In this document: piece after piece, positions 24,467 to 34,415 of the stretch
Numbering within the stretch: position 1 is the stretch's first letter
Layout of the letters: the number at the start of each line of letters is the position of its first letter
Position numbers and translations under genes: made by a program
Notes under the pieces: generated by a model
Told to the model about the DNA's origin: nothing
The model's input: only the letters and a program-made list of their open reading frames with translations
Databases searched by the model: none
Source: Adiantum capillus-veneris
Taxonomy: Eukaryota; Streptophyta; Polypodiopsida; Polypodiales; Pteridaceae
DNA length: 64,000 bases
Direction of reading: 5' to 3'
NCBI GenBank assembly: GCA_014529385.2
Contig: CM043958.1
Coordinates: 84,915,025 to 84,979,024, forward strand

Positions 24467-26515
24467 ATGGCTGGTACAAGCAAACAAGTAAGGAAGAAAA
24501 GAGCTCTCTCTCCAGAGAGGCCAACTGAATCCCAAAGTTCTGCAGAGGAAGAGGATGCGGATACCTCCAGCCATGGCCTCACCGATGTGTCCACCACTGA
24601 TCACGGTGATGAAAATTACAAGGCGTCCGACTCAAGCTCTGCTTCCGACTCAGAGTCTTCAAGCAACAACGAGGAAGAGGAAGAGGAAGAGGAAGAGGAT
24701 GAAGAAGAAGAAGCAGTAAAGAATCAAAAGAAGAAGAAAGCCATAATGCAGGTATTGTGTCATCAAGTTCCTCGGCCTCCTTCTTCCAAGACCCAAGCCA
24801 AAGTCACACTGAACTTCCATCTGCAGCAGCCTCATCCATCTCTTAGAGAAGTCTTATCAAAAGACCAGCTTCACAAGTTAGGTCTCTTAGCATTAGCAGA
24901 CATGGATCTGCCTTCTGATATCCCCATGGACATGGTGTATGCACTCCTCAAGTTTTTTCCCAAAGTCAGAGGACACTCACTGACTGCTACACGAATTGGT
25001 AACGCTTTGGGGATGACAACCTTTCCTGCAGTAAAACCGGCTACGCGAACCTATTCACAAATTTCAAAAGACGCGACAATCGAGGCATGCAAAGAGCTAC
25101 TTAGTACGAGTCATCCTGACTATGCAAGGAACAAAAAGCTCTGGGCTATTTTCAAGTATTACTTTTTGGTCAGAGATCCTAAAGTCAGCCAGAACAAGGG
25201 CAAGGGCAAGGGCAAGGCCAGATGTGATGTGCCTACGATATTCGTGCACTGCGAAGGCCTATACTGCCTCATCCACACCATCCCATGTGGCTTTCATCAA
25301 ATTTTATTTACCTCTTTACAGTCGCGGGCAAAAAGATTCAGATCTCAGGTACAATCTGTGCAATCTAGCTTTCAATGCTTCGCAGCTCCGATGTTGGCCT
25401 GGGTCATTAATATACCTGTTAGTCCTATGGATGTGGATGCGGCGGTGCGGTGTAAAAGCTCTAAGGGAAAAGGGAAAGATATTGAACAAACAATGAATCT
25501 ATCTGAGAAGCCAAAGAAAAAGCGAGCAAAGGTAGTGAAGGACACACTAGAATCTTTAGTATCCCTACCAGTTTCGGAAAGCCAACAGCTTCGCATGAAG
25601 CAACCAGTTCGACGTTCCTCGCACACGGTCGCTACTGATTCGATGATAAGTACAGGTGGTGCAGATCACACTATGCATGTCACAGCTGTGGCTTCCACAA
25701 TGTGTGTTCCTCTCTCTATTGCTGCTATTTTTACCCCTACCACAGTGACTAGCTCCCACGTCCCAGTGGCAGTTGCTTCTCCTATACCTAGTCCTACGCC
25801 TATACCGAGTCCTACGGCAACCACTCCCACCATCTCTACTTCGACAGAGAGGCAGGCGCCTAGTCCACCGCAAGCAGTGCCACTTGTCACACCAGTCCCA
25901 CCAGCTGTACCACTTGTGAGCTCTCTTCCACCTGACACTGTTACAGGACCTTCCACAGGGTCGGACTCTACATCATTTTTTCGGCTATCGGAGGATATAT
26001 TGCAGGAGACTAGGCAAGCCATTGCCACCATTGAGCTGGGAGCAGAGCGTTTAGCAGCAACACAACAGCGTCACGCAGCTACTTACGCAGCTATGGAGGG
26101 AGCTCTGAAGGTTGTTGAGAGCGCCATCGCTGATAGGGATGCCACTATTTTCGCTCTCCAACAGGCCATGAAGTTAAAGTCTCAAGTGATTAGTGACCTT
26201 CAGAATCAACTACAAGGATTTAGAGAATCGTTGTTACATGAAAATAGGGCAACGACGCCTACGATGATGGGTATGGGATATGGGTGGACTGGAGCAGGTA
26301 CTCCAGTGCAACATGCAGCCACGGGTCCCTCTCTGCAATTTATGGGACTTTACTCACAGACTCCAGTTCCCGTTCAGTACTACAATCATCAACAACAACA
26401 GTATCCTCCTCCTCAGGGGTTTCAGTCTTCACAATTGCCTCAGATGCAACATATGACTTGTTGTGATGGAGTTGCTGGAGCACATCGCCATGACTGTGTT
26501 ACTCGCCGTCCTTAG
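24467..26515 (+). CDS. 682-aa accessory ORF downstream of Ty3-D pol
   Basis: A long intact ORF of unknown function. Visible parts: a Ser/Glu-rich acidic N-terminus with an almost pure Glu/Asp run at residues ~69-82 followed by a Lys-rich patch (86-91); a folded-looking region (~128-235) with SLREVLSKDQLHKLGLL and KLWAIFKYYFLVRDP; a KGKGKGKA patch (~244-251); a second basic patch (KPKKKRAKVVK near 345); a Pro/Thr/Ser-rich low-complexity stretch (~425-495); a helical Ala/Gln-rich segment likely to form a coiled coil (~505-585); and a Gln/Pro-rich tail. Basic patches suggest nuclear entry. Some Tat-lineage Ty3 elements carry an extra sense ORF between pol and the 3' LTR, often related to plant transposase/PMD-like families; this position fits, but I do not recognise the domain. 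A host gene is possible. Confidence 0.55.
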   Translation: MAGTSKQVRKKRALSPERPTESQSSAEEEDADTSSHGLTDVSTTDHGDENYKASDSSSASDSESSSNNEEEEEEEEEDEEEEAVKNQKKKKAIMQVLCHQVPRPPSSKTQAKVTLNFHLQQPHPSLREVLSKDQLHKLGLLALADMDLPSDIPMDMVYALLKFFPKVRGHSLTATRIGNALGMTTFPAVKPATRTYSQISKDATIEACKELLSTSHPDYARNKKLWAIFKYYFLVRDPKVSQNKGKGKGKARCDVPTIFVHCEGLYCLIHTIPCGFHQILFTSLQSRAKRFRSQVQSVQSSFQCFAAPMLAWVINIPVSPMDVDAAVRCKSSKGKGKDIEQTMNLSEKPKKKRAKVVKDTLESLVSLPVSESQQLRMKQPVRRSSHTVATDSMISTGGADHTMHVTAVASTMCVPLSIAAIFTPTTVTSSHVPVAVASPIPSPTPIPSPTATTPTISTSTERQAPSPPQAVPLVTPVPPAVPLVSSLPPDTVTGPSTGSDSTSFFRLSEDILQETRQAIATIELGAERLAATQQRHAATYAAMEGALKVVESAIADRDATIFALQQAMKLKSQVISDLQNQLQGFRESLLHENRATTPTMMGMGYGWTGAGTPVQHAATGPSLQFMGLYSQTPVPVQYYNHQQQQYPPPQGFQSSQLPQMQHMTCCDGVAGAHRHDCVTRRP

Positions 26516-27344
26516 TACACTACAGGACAGGTGCTACCATCGGCCCAGCAGCAGGTGGCTGGTCAATTCTCAGGAAACACATTTATTGACAGAAGAGCTC
26601 ACATACAGCAAAACCCCACAATTGATTTGATGGCTCCACCTCCAGAGGCTAATGCTTCGGATGCAGCAGTGGCCACCACTCTATCTCTTGGATGACAGAT
26701 TCAGGAGCGCACCATTGTACATACTAGTATTTTTCTTTCACAGTTTCAGTCTTCTTCTCACCGAGACGCTGAGCGGTCTTGTGGCGGGCAACCTGTAGCA
26801 GGCTACAGTGTCACTGTCACAGGACACAGTTACAGTTAGTACAGTTGGTCTGGTCTGTTCACACTGGACGGATACTCTGGGCGGTGACACTGGCAGGGAT
26901 ACGGGTGGTGGCCTAGTGGACATGTGGCCAGGTCACACTTAGCTGGCTGACATTTATGGGCCGTTGGTGGCTCTTTACGATGTTATCTATGAGTAGTAGT
27001 CGTTGGGTCATTATTATTATCTTTTATGGTTGGTCTAGTAGTCGTCGTCTTGGTAGCGAGTCTTACACAGAGTCCTAGACAGAGCACATTAGCACCATCC
27101 CTGCACATCTGAGCCTCGACAACCCCATTGTACCTGTGAGTCCTGGGCTGGAGCTGAGAGTGCTGCCACGCCAGAGTCTGTACACGGTTCTTTGAGCTAG
27201 TCGAGTCCACATGTTCTGGTCCACTGTTGTGTCTCCGTTGTTATCCATTGTTTCTGTGTTTCATTCTATTTGAGAGAGTTTCCATTTGTTTGAGTGAGAT
27301 TGTCTCGCACATTGCGCTGAGGGGCACCCACACTGTAGAGAGCA
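26516..27344. other. no recognisable gene; possible Ty3-D 3' region
   Basis: An in-frame continuation after the TAG (to ~26694, Gln/Pro/Ala-rich) looks like the former C-terminus of the accessory ORF. Beyond it, GT-rich sequence with no domain follows; it could hold the element's 3' UTR or LTR. Confidence 0.35.
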
Positions 27345-28000
27345 CGACATATTATCCGCGCTACACGCCAGAGACACAGGAAAGCCTCTCTGCGTTCCCG
27401 CATGCGGTCGGAACTGCCTTGAAGTCTCTCGAACTGACCCCTGAGAGTATGGATCAACTCCAGCCAAAAGTCGCAAACTGTCTCTGCCGATGGGACAGGG
27501 CGAGCCTCGAAGATGCGGAAGCAACGGGCCCACCAAATGAACGTGAGTGTTAGGCCACAGAGGAGCTCCCAACACCTCTCTCGTTGCACCTCTCCTGGGG
27601 GGTAAACTCTATGGCCGGCTGAAGTGTAGGTCGACCCCATTGGATCACTATCATCGTGCCGGTGGTAGATAGCTCAAACTGGAGCGCAGGGCCCGTGAGG
27701 GTGGACCAGGCAGCAGCACCCCAAGTATAGTGTCCCGTGGTGGAAAGAGCTGGCATCAGCCGAAGAACCCGAAGCCAAACCTGTTGTGCCATGGGATAGT
27801 CCCACGGACAGTGACGTTGACTCTCCAAAGGAAGGTCAGAAGCGCTGCACACGCTGCCGAAAGGCCACTATGTATCAGCCAGCTCCCCACTACTGTAGCT
27901 CTGTGTACAACTAGCCACTGGAACAAAGTGACTCGCCTGAGCTGGTAGGAGTCCCACAACCGTGCCCAAAAGCCTGACAAGAACTCAGAGCCCACTCTGA
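27345..28000 (-). mobile_element. LINE-B fragment (ORF2 C-terminal part)
   Basis: Nucleotide similarity to 41391-42010 and 53245-53860 is obvious, for example GTATGGATCAACTCCAGCCAAA near 27446 versus the same order at 41479 and 53333. On the minus strand it encodes the end of a LINE ORF2, including a FWARLWDSYQL...VTLFQWLVVHRA block of the zf-RVT-like C-terminal region. It lacks the RT and the 3' UTR. Confidence 0.75.
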
Positions 28001-28279
28001 GTGAAGAAGTTGATGTGACTTCATATTGAGATTCGAGGAGGAAGGGGCCACTGATAAAGCGTAGATATTTGCAGAAGATCTTGAAGAAGTATGGGTAGCT
28101 GTGCCACAATGAGATAGGTTGTACAGTAAGCAGAAGCTGAAGAAGGCCCAAGCATGAACAAAATTCAGAAGTCAGAAAAGGTAGTGTAAATGCAGTCAAG
28201 AGACAAGGAGGGGTCGGTGGTGGCCTTCCATAGAAGAAATTCCCAAAAATCACCTCATGCTAATGTGGTTGGACTAACG

Positions 28280-29040
28280 ATGGATAGGGACAAGGGGGTG
28301 TTGATGTGTGAGAGGGGGGTGGGTAGGGGCGAGGGGGAAGGGAGGTGGGTAGGGGCGGGGGGGGTGGAGAGGGGCAAGGAGGGGTGGTGAGAGGGGAAGG
28401 GGGTGGGTAGTGGCTAGGAGAGAGGGAGGGGGTGGGTAGGGGCGAGGGGGAAGGGAGGTGGGTAGCGGTGAGGGGTGGTGAGAGGGGAAGGGGGTGGGTA
28501 GTGGCTAGGAGAGAGGGAGGGGGTGGGTAGGGGTTGGGGGGGGGGGGTGGGTAGGGGCGAGGAGAGAAGGGAGGGGGTGAGGGGGGGTGAAGAGGTTCGA
28601 GGAGGGGTGGTGAGGGGCAAGAGGGGGGTGGGTAGGGGCGAGGAGGGGTGGGAGGGGAAGGGGGTGGGTAGGGGCGAGGAGAGAGGGGAGGGGGTGAGGG
28701 GGAGAGGGGGGGTGAAGAGGTGCGAGGAGGGGTGGTGAGGGGCAAGAGGGCTAGTGGTGGGTAGGGGGCGAGGGGGAGAGGGCTAGTGGTGGGTAGGGGG
28801 CGAGGGGGAGAGGGGGGTGGGTAGGGGAGAGGGGGAAGGGAGGTGGGTAGTGGCTAGGAGAGGGGGGAGGGGGGCGAGGAGGGGTGGTGAGAGGGGAAGG
28901 GAGTGGGTAGTGGCTAGGAGAGGGGGGAGGGGGTGGGTAGGGGTGGGGGGGGGCGAGAGGGGAAGCGGGTGGGTAGGGGCGAGGAGGGTGGGAGGGGAAG
29001 GGGGTGGGTAGGGGCGAGGAGAGGGGGGGGTGTAAGGTGC
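28280..29040 (-). repeat. G-rich minisatellite, inverted relative to 23.6-24.2 kb
   Basis: Irregular units of GGGTAGGGGCGAGGGGGAAGGGAGGTG-type sequence; the minus strand reads CTCGCCCCTACCCAC, the same core as the array at 23585-24235. Many G runs of 4-9 bases make it a strong G-quadruplex candidate on the plus strand. Proline-rich and glycine-rich frames across it are artefacts. Confidence 0.9.
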
Positions 29041-29046
29041 GAGGGA

Positions 29047-29141
29047 AACCAATCTCTTTCAAAATCATCTGTGCTTGGCTCTTTTGCAAACCAATCTCTT
29101 CCAAAATCATCAGTGCTTGGCTCTTTTGTAACCTCAAAAGG
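29047..29141 (-). repeat. 42-45-bp direct repeat, two copies
   Basis: AACCAATCTCTTTCAAAATC...TGTGCTTGGCTCTTTTG occurs at about 29048 and again at about 29092 with minor changes. It lies between the minisatellite and the Ty3-D gag fragment. Confidence 0.7.
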
Positions 29142-29246
29142 AGCTAATCTTCTTTTCTGTGACACAGACCACAACAAATATGATTGTCTGCTCAGCATGT
29201 GGTTTAACAGTGCTCAAGGGGCATCAGAGTCGCCGAAGATGGCTCC

Positions 29247-30991
29247 CTATATTGGGTCTGGAGATGGCACTGCTGAAAATTTCGCTATAGGTGAAGAGGT
29301 TGCCATGTCTAGGAGCAAAGAGACATCTTGAGGTGGTGTCTCATCAATCTCGAAATCAACATCTTTTTGTTGTAACCCACCTTGAGAAAGCTTGGTGAAG
29401 GGTAGTTCACCAGACATAGAGGAGAACTTTGGCTTGGCCAGAGAGTTAGATAGAGATGGGGCTGAGGTTGAGGTGTGGGTGAACTCCTGTAAAGGAGATT
29501 TCTTACCCCTTCTATGATGCTTTTTAGGCTCACCAAGTCCAAAGGCTTCCACCAAGGGCACATAGTTATTGGCCTCTGTGACCACCACACTTGGTGCAGG
29601 CTCAGGTGGCTCACTAGGCTCAGTTACTGTAGAAACATTGGAAGAGGGTGTATCCTCGGGCAAAGATTGAATAGAGACTCCATAACAAGGCATAGACTTG
29701 CTGGCTTCTAACATCTCCAATAGGTCCTCTTCTGACCCATCAAATAGAGTAGGCTGCTCCAGTTCGGGGTTGGACTCCATTGACAAGGAACTATTTTGCA
29801 TCCTGGATCCATGCCTTCAAGGCAAATGGGTTTCATTGGGTAGCCAGGAGTATGTATCCTCATTGCGTCATTTCACTAATCATGCAGTGCTTTAATGTGC
29901 CGCAGTCATGGTCTACCGATGAGCAAAGGAGATCCTCCCTCAAAAGAGAGATGAACAACAACAAAATCCAAGCTAAAGGTGAAGTCTTGTACCTGTAAAG
30001 GCACCTTGTCTACTATGCCCAATGGGTAGACTGTCCTCTACTCGGCCAACGCAACTGTGAAGGGAGCAGGTTGTGTAGGTTGCAGACCTAAAGCCAACAT
30101 AGTGAACTCAGGCATCAGATGATGCCAGATCCACCATCCACTATCACTCCTAAGAATTGCCGCCCCAAGATGGATACAGTGAGACGAGGGCTTCTATAAT
30201 CACTGAGGGGAGCAGCGGGATAAGATATCATATAAGACTCTGATGGTTGCACTGGGAGGTGCCCACCACTAGGACCTGCTTCGGGGTAAAGCGACTAAAT
30301 AACTGCAAGGGTGTCACTTTGAAAACTCGCATCTAGCCACAACATGTCATGGAGCGATACTTGTTGGAAGGTGCTCCTCAAGATTGTCTCGACTGTAAGA
30401 TTTTCTTTTTTTACTAGTGGTTTCTCTGGTACCTTGATCTGCTGTAGGCTGGCTACTACCTCCAAGAAGGTTTTGTCAATATCAGAGAGGAGAGATGAGG
30501 ATCCTCGCTTGACACTAGGGGATGGCTTGTCGATAGCTAGAAGCGGGGTATCCATTGGTGGGATCGTGGGTGGAAGAGTGGAATGGTTTGGAAGGCTCAG
30601 ACCCAAGGATGCCCTTTGGCTTGTCGATAGCTAGAAGCGGGGTATCCATTAGTGGGATTGTGGGTGGAAGAGTGGAATCGGTTGGAAGGCTGAGACCCAA
30701 GGATGCCCTCTGGGCTTGAGTGAGGACACCAATGGGCTTCTCTACCTGATTGAACTTGTCATTAGGGACCACCACATGAGTAGAAGGTGACGGTTGAGGG
30801 AGGGTGCTAGCTGCTATCAAATTGATTTTGGGAAAGGTGAATTCAGGCTGGCTCGAAGAAGTAGTAGATGCACGTTGTTTTGGGTAGTCCTTACTATAGT
30901 GATCTTGAGCCTCAGGGCAATGTTGGCAAGGACACCCTTCTGGCAAGGGACATTTACTTTGGTAATGCCCATATTTAAATGGATGCTGCAA
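29247..30991 (-). pseudogene. Ty3-D gag-protease fragment, inverted copy
   Basis: On the minus strand this matches the plus-strand Ty3-D ORF at 18.8-20.2 kb: YGHYQSKCPLPEG and a third knuckle in which the last Cys is Tyr (DHYSKDYPK), PEFTFPKINLIA, VLTQAQRASLGLSLP, then after degenerate protease sequence SLSMESNPELEQ, MPCYGVSIQSLP and FGLGEPKKHHRRGKK. Several frameshifts are present. RT and integrase are missing: in element sense the gag-protease part is followed directly by the minisatellite. Confidence 0.8.
30524..30711 (-). repeat. 94-bp tandem duplication in gag
   Basis: GGCTTGTCGATAGCTAGAAG and the following ~75 bp occur at 30524-30617 and again at 30618-30711 with a few substitutions. 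The 94-bp length shifts the frame. Confidence 0.85.
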
Positions 30992-31442
30992 ATGGCTGGT
31001 GATCCCAAAAATTCCACACTCCAGAGATTAAAAATTTTGCGCAATAAGAAGCATCACCTCGTGGAACGTTTGGGAAACTTGTTGCCTCCACGTTCTTAGT
31101 GCAATGCCATCGACCTCACAAGGGGTGTTCAACATTTGGCTTGACATTATCCGCTCCCTTCGCAGTTAGTGGGATACATCACTTGGCTCCTCCATGGCAA
31201 CAAGGGAGAGGCGATGTGCTTTTACGCGATGCTGGTGGAGATCACTCTACTTTTTACTTTTTGCAGAGGATAGATATAGTGGTAGTATACTCTACCTCAT
31301 TGGTTCCTAGTTCATTCATCTCATGAGCCACCTTGATGTATAGCTTGATCGTTGATACCCATGTATACAATATTGTGCACCTTATGAGATAGGTTGCTTT
31401 TAGCATCTTTGGGGTATTCGGTCCATAGTAATACAAATATGA

Positions 31443-31560
31443 GAGAAATGAAATGAAATGAAATGTTATATTAACGTCTTCAAAAGACCAAAGTGACCTA
31501 TGAGACCAGAAAGTTACAATGCGGTGTATCTGATACAAAGTTAGATTAACAAAATAAATT
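31443..31560 (-). mobile_element. LINE-A 3'-end fragment
   Basis: In reverse complement this reads AATCTAACTTTGTATCAGAT, CATTGTAACTTTCTGGTCTC and ends in (ATTTC)n, matching the 3' UTR at 8336-8440. It is joined on its 5' side to a CT tract (31566-31661 seen as AG on plus), so only the 3' end of the LINE is present. Confidence 0.8.
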
Positions 31561-31564
31561 AAAC

Positions 31565-31565
<1 letters not shown>

Positions 31566-31661
<96 letters not shown>
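31566..31661. repeat. (AG)n microsatellite
   Basis: About 96 bp of AG abutting the LINE-A 3' fragment. Confidence 0.95.
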
Positions 31662-31662
<1 letters not shown>

Positions 31663-31900
31663 ATTGTTCATTTGTGTATGTGCCTCCGTGTGTGTGTGTG
31701 GGTGCCTTGATGAGTGTGTGTATTGCTAATTGGCAATTTTGATATTAAGGGAGCTTTTTTTAAATTCACTCTTATTTCACATGCTTAAGATGTCAACTGG
31801 AGCTTGTATTTCTAGGTGTCTCATTCTCTCTAAATGCAAGTTCTACATACCTTTGTTTTGTCGTAAAAATAACAGATTTACTTGGGCGTTTTGGGTGCAG

Positions 31901-31960
31901 GATTTTTCCAAAGGACAACGTTTACACGAATTGAATATCTTGCTGAGAGAGACAGTGATG
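31901..31960 (+). CDS. SMARCAL1: internal exon of the SMARCAL1/CHR18-like helicase
   Basis: A 60-bp segment flanked by TTTTGGGTGCAG on the left and GTTTGC on the right encodes DFSKGQRLHELNILLRETVM, phase 0 at both ends. This closely resembles the segment of plant SMARCAL1-type helicases just before the (I/V)RRLK...LPPKRRQ block, downstream of motif III. It is on the same strand as the four exons at 12.6-15.0 kb, so it most likely belongs to the same gene. Exons for the ~90 residues in between were not found and may be lost. Downstream exons were not recognised either; a possible decayed LPxKR remnant is at ~32160. Confidence 0.65.
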
Positions 31961-32786
31961 GTTTGCACCATTCTTGCTCACTATTTACCTTGATTGTATG
32001 AATATTGCACAAACATGAAGTCGATAAGGAGTGTAACTTTCTCTTTGTTATGTTTGTTTGTTAATTGCACTCTTTCTTTTTCTGATAGACCTATTAAGAG
32101 GACTTGGTATAATAGGAAACAATTCTTTTTTCTCACTAGCAAAGGTTTTTGAGTTTTGTTGTCTACCCAAACGGCCAAGTCTATGTGTCTCATGCACCTT
32201 TTGCTTTTGGAAATTGCTTCTGCTAAGGACAAAAATTATTGAAATGCAATAATGGGGTTATTTTAATGGGAAACTGCTTAGAGTTGAAATTGTTGTTTCG
32301 AGATGGTTATAGTCATCATGCCGGATATTTGTTTCGGGGGCCAAATAGTGCTGAAATACGCTTAGAGAACCCTCAAAAGCAAATAAGATAATAAACTTTA
32401 AAGAAAATGTCAATCAAAATCCACCCTCCCAACCGTAAAGGAAAAAATTGAACAAAGTTTGCACGTCTTTTTATGAATTTGCAACTTGCTTCTCAAAGTG
32501 AGGCTCTAGACCACTAGCTTCAAGAAACGTAGTGTCTTAACAAACCGTCAATCCTCTTTACTGCTTGCGCTCACCCCTTGCCATGGGAGGTCCCCCCCCC
32601 TCGCCAAGTACCTGTGGGCTGGTTTCAGCTTTTCAGTAGCCTTCTTTATCGTCTTTGCCTTCCTCTTTCTAGTAGCAGACATACGGTCTCTGCTCCAACA
32701 AACGGGGAAACTATGCCGTCGGCACTCTTCATCAGAGCTGTTTCTGGCCCACTTCTTCTGTACATTTGTGCATAGCTTTTAGCTTT

Positions 32787-33098
32787 GTGTTTATCGTCTT
32801 TTTCAAAGTTCTAAGTGAGTTTTGCTTTTAGAACTTATAAAATGGAAAAGGACCAAAATCAAAAGTAACTTGAGACTGACACCAATCAAGACCAAAATAT
32901 GTATGGGATTGAGGACATGGAGGAAGAGTGGGATGTGCCATCGTGTTTATCGTCTTTTTTAAAGTTCTAAGTGAGTTTTGCTTTTAGAACTTATAAAATG
33001 GAAAATGACCAAAACCAAAAGCAACTTGAGACCGACACCAATCAAGACCAAAATATGTATGGGGTTAAGGACATGGGGGAAGAGTGGGATGTGCCATC
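32787..33098 (+). repeat. 156-bp tandem duplication
   Basis: GTGTTTATCGTCTTTTTCAAA through GATGTGCCATC is present at 32787-32942 and again at 32943-33098 with about ten substitutions. It covers the start region of the Ty3-E gag-like frame. Confidence 0.9.
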
Positions 33099-33489
33099 GT
33101 GTAAGCAGCATGAGATGATAGTACGTAGAGTGGAAAACATAGAATTACAATCACAAACTTTTCTTGCTACTCTACTAGTCTTGAAGACTAGATGAATAAA
33201 CGAAATGAGTACTTACAAAAGGGGAAGCAACCGATGGCGGCTGTGCCATCTGACCCAAATATACCTTCCACGTCTAATGACAGTGGAATTGTGTATAAAG
33301 AGACGGCTCTTCCTCCTCTTGAAACTCCACCTACACCTAGGGACAACCCACAAAGATGCTATTTATACTTCTCTACAGAAATGGCAAGACTTGCATAGGT
33401 TAAAAAACACCCCACCTGAGTACCAATCCCTTGAGGCTATTCTATCATTGGGGGCAAAAGCTTAGAAATGGTGGATGAGTCTCAAGCAT

Positions 33490-34141
33490 AGTTACCGGAA
33501 CGCGGAACGGGAACGGTGACGAGATCCCCTGCGGAACGGGGGAACGGTGAGGGGTCCGGAACGGGAACGGCGCGGAACGGGAGGCATAAAAACACCCAAA
33601 TAATGCAATCTTAAGCTCTGTGTGATTGAATAATAGTAGTGTCAGAGTCCTTTGACTCTAATACTCACAAAAAACTTGATTTGAAGACCATACAACTATA
33701 ACGTGTGTCGTATAGACTTGAGAGCTTGAGGGGGGAGGGACGTGGAGAGAGAGAGAGAGAGCTTAAAAGTTGAGAGAGAGGGAGACTTGAGAGAGCTTGA
33801 GAGAGAGGGGGAGAGGGAGAGAGCCTTGTCGACTCTAGAGTCTAGAGTATAGACTAACGAGGCTAGAGCTTGAGAGTCAAGACTCGAGACTCGAGAGGGT
33901 AGAGCTTGAGCTTTGACCCTTGAAAGCTTGTGTGCATTGTGAAGGTAATGGGTGGGGGGAAGGGCATTTAATAAGCGGGACCCTCACAAGATAAAGCTCA
34001 TAAATCTAAAAATCTGCCATTCCCAGCCGTTCCGGTACCAAATCCCTGTCTGGAACGTCTGGCCGTTCTGGGCCATGAAAACCCTTCGGAACGCCGTTCC
34101 GGCGTTCCCAGCCCACAGAGGGGCGTTCCCCGGTAACTCTG
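33490..34141. mobile_element. ~650-bp insert with AGTTACCGG termini and GGAACGG subrepeats
   Basis: Inserted in the gag of Ty3-E. The left flank GTCTCAAGCAT (33479-33489) is repeated as GTCTCAAGGCAT (34142-34153), a 9-11-bp duplication; across it the gag reads SQA-LRKDWAQ. Ends are inverted: AGTTACCGGAACGC on the left and the complement AGTTACCGGGGAACGC on the right. Both ends carry clustered GGAACGG/CGTTCC copies, and the middle is GAGAG-rich. No coding capacity. The long duplication suggests a Mutator-type non-autonomous element. Confidence 0.65.
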
Positions 34142-34415
34142 GTCTCAAGGCATTAGGAAGGATTGGGCTCAGTTTGAGAGTATTTTCCACTTGTGAAAGT
34201 AGTACCCAACCATCAACCCACCTAGAACGTGCACAATGAACTTCATTTCAATAAAGGATGAGATTAGAAGAACAAGCTAATATCTATGTTGCCTTAGATC
34301 CGAGTGGCCGGAATCAACAATTCTGCATTCTCGAGATTAAGGGAGAGAATATGGGTAAATCCTTTCCTTTCTTATTGATTATGGTAGTTCACATTCATTT
34401 TTATCACCTAACACT

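Larger units (their letters stand above)
18397..26694 (+). mobile_element. Ty3/gypsy retrotransposon, family D, with 3' accessory ORF
   Basis: The order is zinc knuckles-protease, RT-RNase H, integrase (to 22993), a C-rich minisatellite (~23585-24235) and a long accessory ORF (24467-26515), all on plus. No clear LTR pair, PBS or capsid domain was identified. The same family is present in reverse at 28280-30991, where the gag-protease fragment is followed, in element sense, by the same minisatellite; that supports the minisatellite being part of the element. The integrase lacks an obvious chromodomain, which fits non-chromovirus (Tat/Athila-type) lineages. The right boundary is arbitrary. Confidence 0.7.

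Noticed and set aside
28260-29137. Proline-rich (-) and glycine/arginine-rich (+) ORFs
   Set aside because: Frames through the G-rich minisatellite; open only because GC-rich repeats lack stop codons.
31040-31098. Possible helicase exon reading RLKILRNKKHHLVERLGNLLPP
   Set aside because: Vaguely like the RRLK...LPPKRR segment, but it lies before the 31901 exon that should precede it, and has no convincing splice sites.
32130-32240. Possible decayed next helicase exon around CTACCCAAACGG
   Set aside because: It needs two indels to read LPPKRRQ; too weak to annotate, though an AG acceptor-like site precedes it.
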